Virus record (IMG/VR): IMGVR_UViG_3300042378_000010
Coordinates: 1 to 25,583 of that record
Strand: one strand, 5' to 3'
DNA: 25,583 nt
From: a virus
Below the pieces are notes generated by a model. That model was given only the letters and a program-made list of their open reading frames with translations. It was not told the origin of the DNA and searched no databases. The position numbers and the translations under genes are program-made. Of the stretch, positions 14,553-22,698 are shown one piece after another; within the stretch, counting starts at the first letter, position 1, and each line of letters begins with the position of its first letter.

Positions 14553-16191
14553 TTTAGTTGCAGGTTATAAGGGTAACGTACTACTTAAAAAATCTAATCA
14601 GAACATTGAGTGGACTCCCGATCTTATTGCTGAATATGTAAAATGCGCTGAAGATCCAGTTTATTTTACCGAAACATATATGAAGATTATCAGTATCAAT
14701 GAAGGTCTGGTAAACTTCAAGCTATACGATTATCAGAAAAAGATGATACGTTCTTTCAAGGAAGGACGTTTTAATATCGTTACCACAGCCCGTCAGGCAG
14801 GTAAGTCAACAACAACCTGTGCATTTATTCTGTGGTATATTATGTTCAACCCTGACAAAACTGTTGCCCTTCTGGCCAACAAGGGTGATACGGCCAGAGA
14901 AATTCTTTCCCGTGTTCAGCTTGCATACCAACACCTACCTAAATGGCTACAGCAGGGTGTTGTTGAATGGAATAAAGGTTCGTTCCTTTTAGAAAATAAC
15001 AGCCGTGTTTTGGCTGCAGCAACGTCTGCCAGCGCCATTCGTGGATATTCTATTAACCTTCTATTCATCGACGAAGCGGCGTTCATTGATAACTGGGACG
15101 AGTTCTTTACCTCAGTTTATCCTACTATTTCGTCAGGTTCAGAATCAAAGATTATTCTGGTTTCCACGCCGAACGGTTTGAATCACTTTTATTCAACTTG
15201 GGTAAATGCTATCGAGGACCGAAACGGTTATACGCCCATTTTGGTAAACTGGAAAGAAGTTCCAGGCAGAGACGAAAACTGGAAAAAAGATACTCTGGCT
15301 GGTATGAACTTCGACTTAGAGAAATTCGATCAGGAATATAACTGCGAATTCTTGGGTTCATCAGGCACCCTGATCGCAGGTTGGAAACTCAAAGAACTGG
15401 TCCACCAATCTCCAATGGTAGAAAGGGATGGGTTGATACAGTATTATCAACCTATAGAGGGCCATGTTTATATGATGGTCTGCGACGTTTCTCGTGGTAA
15501 GGGTCTAGACTATTCGGCGTTCCAACTTATTGACGTCACAAAAATGCCATACCAACAGGTGGCGGTTTACAGAAACAATGCTGTTACTCCTGTCGATTAT
15601 GCTGATGTTATTTTGAGAACTGCCAAGGCGTATAATAACGCCTCTGTTCTTGTTGAAATTAATGATATTGGTGAACAGGTTTCTTATACCCTTCATTATG
15701 ATTTTGCCTACGAAAATATTTTATTTACTGAGAATGCTGGGCGTTCTGGTAAGAGAGTTACTCAGGGGTTTGGTGGTACATCAACTACAGTGGATAAGGG
15801 TATCAGAACAACTAAAATAGTAAAGTCAGTTGGATGTTCAATATTAAAACTTCTAGTAGAGGGCAACCAATTTGTCGTCAACGATTTTCATACCATCAAC
15901 GAGCTTTCGACTTTCTCAAAGAAAGGAAATTCTTATGAGGCAGAATCTGGTAAGCATGACGACTTGGTAATGTGCCTTGTTCTGTTTGCTTGGCTTTCAG
16001 AACAACAGTATTTTAAAGATTACACTGACATCAATACCCTCATGTCATTGAGGGAAAAAACTGAAGAAGATATGGAGCAGGACCTGTCTCCATTTGGGTT
16101 TGTAGACTCTGGTAGAGATGATTTTTATGAAGAAGAATATGAAAAATACGTTCCTGATAGTTGGATGTGGGATACCCCAAGAGACTTCTAA
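14545..16191 (+). CDS. 17: gp17-like terminase large subunit (TerL)
   Basis: This is the ATP-driven packaging motor and headful nuclease. The 548-aa protein (T4: 610) shows Walker A TARQAGKSTT at 81-90, Walker B LLFIDEAAFI at 172-181 with Asp176/Glu177, and the coupling motif VSTPNG at 206-211. It also has an RNase H-type nuclease domain: CDVSRGKGLDYS with Asp314, VLVEINDIGEQ with Glu371, and KHDDLVM with Asp472/Asp473. The acidic C-terminus ends MWDTPRDF. No intein or frameshift is visible. The overlap with gp16 implies coupled synthesis of the two subunits. Confidence 0.96.
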   Translation: MNDLVAGYKGNVLLKKSNQNIEWTPDLIAEYVKCAEDPVYFTETYMKIISINEGLVNFKLYDYQKKMIRSFKEGRFNIVTTARQAGKSTTTCAFILWYIMFNPDKTVALLANKGDTAREILSRVQLAYQHLPKWLQQGVVEWNKGSFLLENNSRVLAAATSASAIRGYSINLLFIDEAAFIDNWDEFFTSVYPTISSGSESKIILVSTPNGLNHFYSTWVNAIEDRNGYTPILVNWKEVPGRDENWKKDTLAGMNFDLEKFDQEYNCEFLGSSGTLIAGWKLKELVHQSPMVERDGLIQYYQPIEGHVYMMVCDVSRGKGLDYSAFQLIDVTKMPYQQVAVYRNNAVTPVDYADVILRTAKAYNNASVLVEINDIGEQVSYTLHYDFAYENILFTENAGRSGKRVTQGFGGTSTTVDKGIRTTKIVKSVGCSILKLLVEGNQFVVNDFHTINELSTFSKKGNSYEAESGKHDDLVMCLVLFAWLSEQQYFKDYTDINTLMSLREKTEEDMEQDLSPFGFVDSGRDDFYEEEYEKYVPDSWMWDTPRDF

Positions 16192-16203
16192 GAGAGCCCA
16201 TTT

Positions 16204-16211
16204 TATAAATA
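16204..16211 (+). promoter_or_regulatory. T4-type late promoter TATAAATA
   Basis: An exact TATAAATA box lies 46 bases before the gp18 ATG, 12 bases after the gp17 stop. It probably drives the abundant sheath and tube transcripts. Confidence 0.7.
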
Positions 16212-16257
16212 TAAAAAATTCATAATTGCAAATTCTCGTAACAGGGAGAAAATAAAA

Positions 16258-18834
16258 ATGGCTTTTCAACTATCACCAGGCGTAAACGTATCTGAAATCG
16301 ACCTTACAACGGTCGTTCCATCAGTAGCCACATCTGATGGCGCCATCGCTGGCGTTTTCCGTTGGGGTCCAATCGGAGAAAGAGTTCTAGTAGACACTGA
16401 GAACACTCTAGTTTCCAGATTCGCCAAACCAACCAATTTCAATGCAGAAACATGGTTCTCAGCAGCCAACTTCCTTGCATACGCCAACCGTTTGTACGTA
16501 TCCCGTGCAGCTGACACTTCTGGAGCAACTCCATTCGTCTCAGCTAATACAACTGGTGCCAATACAATTCTCAACGTTGGTAATACATCAGCTATTACTG
16601 TTGGCATGTACGTTACACAGGTTGGTAACTCAAGCCTACTAAGCGGAAATGTTGCTTCTTATACAGTAGTTTCAAAGAATACTTCTCATGTTGTATTGAA
16701 TAAAGTTACTGCTTCTAATGTGGCCACATCATTTACAGACGTTAATGTTTATTTTGGCCGCCCAGAAACTGTATATACTGCTGTTGGTTTCGACCCATCA
16801 AATACTGTTGCTAAGGCAGCTAATCTTGTCAACCAGATTGTCAAGAATAACTCTCATTATTCTCAGAAAGATGGAACATTCGACGCTGACGTTATTTACG
16901 TAGCTAAGTTCCCAGGCGCTATTGGTAACTCTCTAAGAGTTTCAGTCTGCGATACTGCAGAAGGTTTCAATTCAAACGTAGCTCTTTCTGGAGCCAACGT
17001 TGGTGGTGGTTCTATCACTGCTAATGCTGCTCTAGAATTCCGTGTTGGTTCAAATGTAGCTACAATGAAGGTGGTCGGTACAACTAATGCTGTAACAAAT
17101 TCTGTTTCATCAAAGATTGCTGTTGGTGATCAGATCCTTGCTGGTAACGGCACACTAGGCGTTCAGTACCTACAGGTAAGATCAACAGCTATCTCTGCAC
17201 AATCAACTGCAAATAGTTCATTTGTTGGTAATACTGCTGTTAATAGTAATATCAACTTCATTAACATTCCTTCAAACCCATTCAGTAACGGTGACATTGT
17301 TACCTATGCTAACAATGCTGGTGAAGCCGAAGTTCAGGGTCTATATAGCGGAACAAACTATCATGTTGTTCATGCTAATTCAACTGGTCTAAAGCTATCA
17401 TCTTCACCATTCGGAACTGAAATTGATATTACTGCAACTCCAGGTTCAAATTCTTCTCTAACTGCAAACTATCGTGTTATGTCAGTTCACTTCGAAGATC
17501 CTTATAGACTTCGCGAGAACTACACAACTCAGACAATTGAGCGTTATTGGGAATTCTTCAACGTAGTTGAAACTGCTCCAGGTCAATCAAACCATGTTCT
17601 TTACAACGGTAATACAGCTGCTCAAGACGAGTTGCACGTCGTTGTTCTTGATGACGGTGGAGCTTTCACTGGAACTCCAGGCACAGTTCTTGAAGTCTAT
17701 AAGGGTCTTTCAAGAGCTACAGACGCTAAGAACGTTGATAACACTGTAAATTACTATAAAGATGTAATTAATCAGGAATCAAATTACGTATGGTGGGCAA
17801 ATGATCGTGGTACAGCTCCTTCAGCTAACTCACTAAATGTTGCTTCTGCTACTTCGCAGTCTCCTGGTAACATTCAGTTGGTTCTTGGTGCCGATGGTCT
17901 AAACGAAGCTGATGCTACACTAGGTATTTTGGGCGCTGGTTATGACCTATTCAAGTCAGCTGAAGATATTGACATTTCTCTAGTCCTACAGGGCAAGCCA
18001 GTTGGTGGTTCAACTGTAATTGGTGGAAGAACTGTTCAGAACTTCCAGCTAGCCAACTATATAATTGAGAATATCTGTGAAACAAGAAAAGACTGTGTTG
18101 CTCTTGTTTCTCCTGACCGTTCTCTTGTTCTTAACAACGTTGGTAGCGAAACTCTAGACCTTAAATCATGGAGAGGCGCTGTTACAAGTAGCTCCTATGC
18201 TGTTCTAGATTCTGGTTGGAAGTATCAGTATGACCGTTATAACGACGTATATCGTTGGGTCCCACTAAATGGTGACATTGCTGGTATCTGTGTAAGAACA
18301 GATAACACTAATGACGCTTGGTGGTCACCAGCTGGATTTAACCGTGGTCAGATTAAGAACCTTATCAAACTTGCTTGGAACCCAAACAAGTCAGAGCGTG
18401 ACGTTCTTTACAGCAACGGTATTAACCCAGTTGTTACTTTCCCAGGTCAGGGTACAATTCTTTTCGGAGATAAGACTCTACAGGCTAAACCATCTGCCTT
18501 TGATCGTATCAATGTTCGCAGACTGTTTATCGTTCTTGAAAAGGCTATCTCAACTGCTGCTAAGTATCAGTTGTTTGAATTCAACGATGCTTTCACAAGA
18601 GCACAGTTCCGTAACCTTGTGACTCCATACCTACGCACCATCCAGGGTCGCCGTGGTATTACTGACTTCTATGTTGTCTGCGATGATACTAACAACACTC
18701 AGCAGATTATCGATAGCAATCAGTTTGTTGGGGATATCTATATTAAACCTGCGAGAAGCATTAACTTTATCCAGCTTAATTTCGTGGCTGTTCCATCTGG
18801 AGTACAGTTCTCTGAAGTTATCGGAAAGTTTTAA
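16258..18834 (+). CDS. 18: gp18-like contractile tail sheath protein
   Basis: This is the contractile sheath subunit. A GGGAG ribosome site precedes the ATG. It begins MAFQLSPGVNVSEIDLTTVV with SVATSDGAIAGVFRWGPIGE, characteristic of gp18. The C-terminal core has FDRINVRRLFIVLEKAISTA, FNDAFTRAQFRNLV and INFIQLNFVAVPSGVQFSEV, also characteristic. The protein has 858 residues against 659 in T4. The excess seems to come from small beta-rich insertions around residues 100-165 and 325-405, the second containing NGDIVTYANNAGEAEVQGLY. Such insertions would lie on the outer sheath surface by analogy with T4; that is inference. It is in its own promoter unit with gp19 downstream. Confidence 0.95.
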   Translation: MAFQLSPGVNVSEIDLTTVVPSVATSDGAIAGVFRWGPIGERVLVDTENTLVSRFAKPTNFNAETWFSAANFLAYANRLYVSRAADTSGATPFVSANTTGANTILNVGNTSAITVGMYVTQVGNSSLLSGNVASYTVVSKNTSHVVLNKVTASNVATSFTDVNVYFGRPETVYTAVGFDPSNTVAKAANLVNQIVKNNSHYSQKDGTFDADVIYVAKFPGAIGNSLRVSVCDTAEGFNSNVALSGANVGGGSITANAALEFRVGSNVATMKVVGTTNAVTNSVSSKIAVGDQILAGNGTLGVQYLQVRSTAISAQSTANSSFVGNTAVNSNINFINIPSNPFSNGDIVTYANNAGEAEVQGLYSGTNYHVVHANSTGLKLSSSPFGTEIDITATPGSNSSLTANYRVMSVHFEDPYRLRENYTTQTIERYWEFFNVVETAPGQSNHVLYNGNTAAQDELHVVVLDDGGAFTGTPGTVLEVYKGLSRATDAKNVDNTVNYYKDVINQESNYVWWANDRGTAPSANSLNVASATSQSPGNIQLVLGADGLNEADATLGILGAGYDLFKSAEDIDISLVLQGKPVGGSTVIGGRTVQNFQLANYIIENICETRKDCVALVSPDRSLVLNNVGSETLDLKSWRGAVTSSSYAVLDSGWKYQYDRYNDVYRWVPLNGDIAGICVRTDNTNDAWWSPAGFNRGQIKNLIKLAWNPNKSERDVLYSNGINPVVTFPGQGTILFGDKTLQAKPSAFDRINVRRLFIVLEKAISTAAKYQLFEFNDAFTRAQFRNLVTPYLRTIQGRRGITDFYVVCDDTNNTQQIIDSNQFVGDIYIKPARSINFIQLNFVAVPSGVQFSEVIGKF

Positions 18835-18840
18835 TAAATA
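18833..18840 (+). promoter_or_regulatory. Late-promoter-like octamer AATAAATA
   Basis: AATAAATA overlaps the gp18 stop codon and lies 28 bases before the gp19 ATG. It is the weakest match to TATAAATA in the set. Confidence 0.4.
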
Positions 18841-18868
18841 ATAATAAATTCTCAAAGGAGTAAGTTAG

Positions 18869-19480
18869 ATGCCTTTTAATATTAATTCTTTCAAAGCTCA
18901 AGGACTACCATGGGGGGGCGCTCGCCCCTCCCTGTTCCAAGTTCAGATTACACCTCCACCAACACTTCCGTTGAACCCAGAGGCGTTTTCTAAGCTAACC
19001 TTCACATGCCGTGGAGCAGAACTACCAGAGTCAACTATAAGTCAGATTGAAGTTCCTTACTTCGGTCGTAGAATTAAATTGGCTGGTGAAAGATCATTCG
19101 CTGATTGGTCAATCACAGTAATGAACGATGAAGATTTTTCTGTACGTTCAATGTTTGAAGCATGGCAGAATGCTATCAATACAATGCAGACAAATATTCG
19201 TCTACCACAGGCTGCTTTTGAACTTTATAAAGCATTCGCTGTTGACATTACACAGTATGGTAAGGGCGGAGAAATTCTTCGTGTTTACCAGCTAGTTGGT
19301 GCTTTCCCAACTCAGGTAAGCTCAATTGGTCTTGGATGGGATACTCAGAATGCCATCGAAGAATTTACTGTAAACTTTGCCTACGATTACTGGCTACCAG
19401 TTGACGAAGGTACGACAGTCCAGACTGCCGGTAAGGTTACTCCATATCTTGGCGAAACTAATATCGGTCCACAGTTCTAA
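18869..19480 (+). CDS. 19: gp19-like tail tube protein
   Basis: This is the inner tail tube subunit. An AAAGGAG ribosome site precedes the ATG. The 203-aa protein (T4: 163) begins MPFNINSFKAQGLPWGGARP; then FTCRGAELPESTISQIEVPY, FGRRIKLAGERSFADWSITV and RSMFEAWQNAINTMQ are all family landmarks. The near C-terminal INFxYDYW-type element appears as VNFAYDYWLP. A GC-rich hairpin falls within codons 15-21. A second hairpin follows the gene at 19501-19522. Confidence 0.94.
   Translation: MPFNINSFKAQGLPWGGARPSLFQVQITPPPTLPLNPEAFSKLTFTCRGAELPESTISQIEVPYFGRRIKLAGERSFADWSITVMNDEDFSVRSMFEAWQNAINTMQTNIRLPQAAFELYKAFAVDITQYGKGGEILRVYQLVGAFPTQVSSIGLGWDTQNAIEEFTVNFAYDYWLPVDEGTTVQTAGKVTPYLGETNIGPQF
18912..18931 (+). 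other. GC-rich potential hairpin inside gp19
   Basis: Seven G then C at 18912-18919 can pair with GCCCCTCC at 18924-18931, giving eight pairs (one G-T) around a GCTC loop. It encodes Gly-Gly-Ala-Arg-Pro-Ser with GGG, GGC, CGC, CCC and TCC codons that are rare elsewhere in the window. It starts 43 bases after the start codon's first base. Confidence 0.5.
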
Positions 19481-19481
19481 G

Positions 19482-19489
19482 TCTAAATA
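19482..19489 (+). promoter_or_regulatory. Late-promoter-like octamer TCTAAATA
   Basis: TCTAAATA begins just after the gp19 stop, 50 bases before the portal ATG. It lies upstream of the hairpin at 19501, so a transcript from here would carry that hairpin in its leader. Confidence 0.45.
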
Positions 19490-19500
19490 CTATATTATTC

Positions 19501-19522
19501 GGAGGGAGCCAAAACTCCCTCC
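19501..19522 (+). terminator. Hairpin after gp19, possible terminator or processing signal
   Basis: GGAGGGAG at 19501-19508 pairs perfectly with CTCCCTCC at 19515-19522 around a CCAAAA loop. The following TTCTATTG is only weakly T-rich, so a rho-independent terminator is likely but not classic. Its place between gp19 and gp20 would lower portal expression relative to the abundant tail proteins, or mark an mRNA end. Confidence 0.6.
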
Positions 19523-19539
19523 TTCTATTGGAGAAATAA

Positions 19540-21366
19540 ATGCCAGAATTATTCGGATTCGAATTTAGAAAGAAACGCCCGGAACAAGAACTTCCTAGTT
19601 TTGCTCCACCAAGAGATTCAGACGACGGAGCCGTTGTCGTATCAGCAGGTGGTGCATTTGGCACGTATGTAGATCTTGACGGTACAGTTAGATCCGAAGC
19701 AGAGTTAGTTACTAAGTATCGTGAAATGTCGTTGCAACCAGAATGCGATGCAGCAATTGATGAAATTGTTAATGAGTCTATTTCTATTGACGAAGAACAT
19801 ACAGTTCAGATTAATCTAGAAGAACTAAAAGTAAACGATACAGTTAAAAAAGCTATCCGTGATGAGTTCCAGAATTGTTTGAACATCTTAGAGTTCAACA
19901 AATATGCCTACGAAATTTATAGACGTTGGTATATTGATGGCCGTTTATACTATCATGTTATTATTGATGACAAAAATCCATCAGCTGGTATTAAAGAAGT
20001 AAGATACGTTGACCCACGTAAGATTCGTAAAGTCCGTGAGGTCCAGAAGAAAAAGATTCAAGCCAATAATCCAGGCGATGCAGTTGTAACCAAAACAGTC
20101 AACGAATATTTCATTTTCAATGACAAGGGTTTCAACTTCGGAAATAAAGCAGTTGGTCCATCTACTACAGGACTAAAGATTGCTAAGGATTCAGTTTTAC
20201 ATATTGTGTCAGGTCTAACAGACAATCAAGGCACAATGGTTCTTTCTTATCTACATAAATCAATCAAGCCACTTAACCAGTTAAGAACATTGGAAGACGC
20301 TCTAGTTATCTACCGTCTTGCTCGTGCTCCAGAACGCCGTATATGGTATATTGATGTTGGTAATCTTCCTAAGATGAAGGCAGAGCAGTATGTTCGTGAC
20401 ATTATGGTTAAGCATAAGAACCGTCTAATCTATGACGCTCAGACAGGTGACATTAGAGATGACCGTAAGTTCATGACAATGCTTGAAGACTATTGGCTAC
20501 CACGCCGTGAAGGCGGTAGAGGTACGGAGGTTACTACCCTACCAGGTGGCCAGACACTGGGACAGATGGACGACGTCCTATACTTCCAAAAGAAGTTTTT
20601 GAATTCATTGAACGTTCCAGTGTCAAGACTTAATTCAGATGCTCTATTCTCAGTAGGTAGAGCTACAGAAATTACTAGAGACGAATTAAAATTCACTAAA
20701 TTTACCTCAAGATTGAGAGGAAGATTCTCTCATCTGTTTACTAAGATGCTAGAAAAGCAGCTAGTTCTAAAAGGTATTTGCACTCTAGAAGAATGGAAAT
20801 TCTTTTCTGACGATATCCGTTTTGATTTTGCTAAGGATAACTACTTTACAGAACTCAAAGAAGCTGAGATTCTTGAAGGCAGAATTAATCAGGCAAGAAA
20901 CATTCAGGATATGGTTGGTAAATATTATTCGCATGAATGGGTTCGTAAGAATGTTCTGCATCAATCAGATGATGACGTTGTAGAAAACGATAAGGCAATT
21001 CAGCTAGAAAATCAACTCGCCGAACAGGGTGACTATAAATGGGTCAATCCTACTGTTATTAATAATGAAATGTTATTACAGCAGGCTGAAATGCAAACTC
21101 AACAGATGCAAATGTCTCAGGATCAACAACAACAGTTGCAACCTGGCACTGAAGGTTCTATGGGAGGAGATCCAGAAATGGCTCAGAAAATGGAACAAGT
21201 CAGAACAGCTCAGATTATTGTTGATCAAATGAAAAAAATGCCAAAGGCTAACAGAACTATGGCAGACGAAGCCAAATATAAAGCTGCTGTTCAAGTTCTA
21301 GCTAAGAACCCAGAATTAGTAAGTAGAGCACAAGCTGGTGGCGCTCCACAGCAAACACAACAGTAA
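19540..21366 (+). CDS. 20: gp20-like portal vertex protein
   Basis: This is the dodecameric portal through which DNA is packaged and to which the neck binds. The start follows a TTGGAG ribosome site. The 608-aa protein (T4: 524) begins MPELFGFEFRKKRPEQELPS. It has QPECDAAIDEIVNESI, WYIDGRLYYHVIID, LARAPERRIWYIDVGNLPKM near residue 265, YWLPRREGGRGTEVTTLPGG, and NSDALFSVGRATEITRDELK near residue 366. All are typical of T4-like portals. The extra length is mostly a Gln/Met-rich C-terminal tail, about residues 505-608, which would lie at the head-interior crown by analogy and may contact the prohead core; that is inference. Confidence 0.95.
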   Translation: MPELFGFEFRKKRPEQELPSFAPPRDSDDGAVVVSAGGAFGTYVDLDGTVRSEAELVTKYREMSLQPECDAAIDEIVNESISIDEEHTVQINLEELKVNDTVKKAIRDEFQNCLNILEFNKYAYEIYRRWYIDGRLYYHVIIDDKNPSAGIKEVRYVDPRKIRKVREVQKKKIQANNPGDAVVTKTVNEYFIFNDKGFNFGNKAVGPSTTGLKIAKDSVLHIVSGLTDNQGTMVLSYLHKSIKPLNQLRTLEDALVIYRLARAPERRIWYIDVGNLPKMKAEQYVRDIMVKHKNRLIYDAQTGDIRDDRKFMTMLEDYWLPRREGGRGTEVTTLPGGQTLGQMDDVLYFQKKFLNSLNVPVSRLNSDALFSVGRATEITRDELKFTKFTSRLRGRFSHLFTKMLEKQLVLKGICTLEEWKFFSDDIRFDFAKDNYFTELKEAEILEGRINQARNIQDMVGKYYSHEWVRKNVLHQSDDDVVENDKAIQLENQLAEQGDYKWVNPTVINNEMLLQQAEMQTQQMQMSQDQQQQLQPGTEGSMGGDPEMAQKMEQVRTAQIIVDQMKKMPKANRTMADEAKYKAAVQVLAKNPELVSRAQAGGAPQQTQQ

Positions 21367-21372
21367 GGTGAT

Positions 21373-21633
21373 ATGATGTCTGAAGAAAATAAATATGAAT
21401 TGCAAGATATGATTAATTCAGCTGCACTACAAGAACCATTGACATTCCAGAATGCATTTAATGATCTTGTGGTCGATAGAATCAGGACTGCAGTAGAAAA
21501 CAAAAAAGTTGAGATAGCTCAACAGATGTATAATTACGAACCACCAGAAGATATTGAGACGGATGAAAATGATGATGAGTTTGGTGCTGGTGAAGCAGAA
21601 CTAGAAAACTCAGAGGAAGAAATAGATGGCTAA
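21373..21633 (+). CDS. 67: gp67-like prohead core protein
   Basis: This 86-aa acidic protein lies at the gp67 position between portal and protease (T4 gp67: 80 aa). Two ATGs are adjacent, at 21373 and 21376; AAGGTG at 21365 fits the second slightly better. An N-terminal helix (LQDMINSAALQEPLTFQNAF, then VVDRIRTAVENKKVEIAQQM) is followed by a tail rich in Asp, Glu and Gly. This helix plus acidic tail design is typical of gp67 in environmental T4-like phages, where it is part of the prohead core and is later degraded by gp21. Its end overlaps the next gene by 8 bases. Confidence 0.75.
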   Translation: MMSEENKYELQDMINSAALQEPLTFQNAFNDLVVDRIRTAVENKKVEIAQQMYNYEPPEDIETDENDDEFGAGEAELENSEEEIDG

Positions 21634-22450
21634 ATCCCTTAAAGATATTCTTACTGGAGTTAAATCCAGCAAGACAGTAAAACCCGATCTCAAAGATCTT
21701 GCTATGTCACCAGAAGGTAACAAGGGCGAGCTAGAATTTGCTGCAAAGCATGACATCGAGAAGCACGCTGACCGTGTTGGTAACGATGAAAAAGTATATG
21801 CTGGCGGAACATCAAAAACAACTAAGTATAAATTCCAGAAGGATGGAGTTTATGAAGAAACTAGTTGTAATCGTTCTGGTAAAGGCGTTCATTGCGAAAT
21901 GCATGGAGAAGATGACTGTTCTTCTTCATCAGATAAAGAGCCAAGATATAAAGGCAAAAAACTTTTAACTGATAAGAAACAGGTTTCAGAAGGACGTGTT
22001 GAAGATGTAGCTCACAAGAAAGTTACTAAGCAGCTTTCAGCTATCGCTAAGTCTTCTAATGTTCCTGTAACAAAAGTAAAGCCAGGTAAGAAACAGTATA
22101 ATGAATTAAAGAGCACTGGCTCAATGTTTGGTGGAGCAAGAACTATGGCTGCTGGCCTAGCAAAGCGTGACATTGAAGCCACTAGTGGCAGAGGTTCTTC
22201 AGTTGGTAAAGCTATCGTTAAGGAAGATGAAATTAACGAAGTAGCTCCACCAAATCCAAAGATTGAAAAATGGATCAAGGCAAACAAAGAACGCTTTGTA
22301 AAAGAATATGGTAAAGAAAAAGGCACACAGGTTCTTTATGCCAAAGCATGGAAAATGCATGGTCAGTCAGAATCCGGCGGGGCCACTAATACTGATTACA
22401 CTGGCGGAACATTAGGTTCTACTGGTAGACTAGATGTGGGGACTTTATAA
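21626..22450 (+). CDS. Prohead-region protein at the gp68 position, possible Cys/His metal site
   Basis: This 274-aa basic protein lies where T4 has gp68 (141 aa), but I cannot show homology. GAGGAAG precedes the ATG. It begins MAKSLKDILTGVKSSKTVKP, then HDIEKHADRVGNDEKVY, which I recall from uncharacterised proteins at this position in marine T4-like phages. Residues 77-98 contain Cys81, Cys90, His93 and Cys98 within EETSCNRSGKGVHCEMHGED, a possible zinc site. The C-terminal WIKANKERFVKEYGKEKG and LYAKAWKMHG form a second conserved-looking block. The spacer is rich in Lys, Gly and Ser. A prohead core or internal head role is inference from position. Confidence 0.72.
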   Translation: MAKSLKDILTGVKSSKTVKPDLKDLAMSPEGNKGELEFAAKHDIEKHADRVGNDEKVYAGGTSKTTKYKFQKDGVYEETSCNRSGKGVHCEMHGEDDCSSSSDKEPRYKGKKLLTDKKQVSEGRVEDVAHKKVTKQLSAIAKSSNVPVTKVKPGKKQYNELKSTGSMFGGARTMAAGLAKRDIEATSGRGSSVGKAIVKEDEINEVAPPNPKIEKWIKANKERFVKEYGKEKGTQVLYAKAWKMHGQSESGGATNTDYTGGTLGSTGRLDVGTL

Positions 22451-22695
22451 TGTTTATTAAATTACTTGGAGCCGAAAGATCAATTTCAACAGCAAACAAT
22501 TTTGGTAACACAGCAAACCTTTGTAGAGTTGTAAACCCAACTACTGCTGCTGTTCTTAATATTGCTTATGCTAATGGTGTTGTATACGCTAACACTACTG
22601 TTACTAATACATGCCCAATCTTTGTTGTTAAAGATTTAACAGACACACTACAAGGCACTGGTCTGCTAGCAACACCAGTAGCGTACAGAGGATAA
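22450..22695 (+). CDS. Small head-region protein of unknown function, 81 aa
   Basis: The start shares a base with the previous stop (TAATG), and GGGG lies upstream. The protein begins MFIKLLGAERSISTANNFGN and contains CRVVNPTTAAVLNIAYANGV, a Thr/Val-rich middle and IFVVKDLTDTLQGTGLLATP. It looks like a small all-beta domain. Similar short proteins with an F-x-KLLGA start occur among head genes of marine myoviruses, to my recollection. The TDTL-x-xTG...ATPV end resembles small proteins that sit on capsids, but that is weak. It lies 3 bases upstream of gp21. Function unknown; a virion or head-decoration role is possible. Confidence 0.7.
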   Translation: MFIKLLGAERSISTANNFGNTANLCRVVNPTTAAVLNIAYANGVVYANTTVTNTCPIFVVKDLTDTLQGTGLLATPVAYRG

Positions 22696-22698
22696 GAG

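Noticed and set aside
14545-16191. Possible intein or split in the large terminase gene
   Set aside because: The frame is continuous, motif spacing is normal and the length is below that of T4 gp17.
16266-16607. 113-codon minus-strand frame opposite gp18
   Set aside because: It is antisense to the conserved sheath N-terminus, with no promoter or ribosome site.
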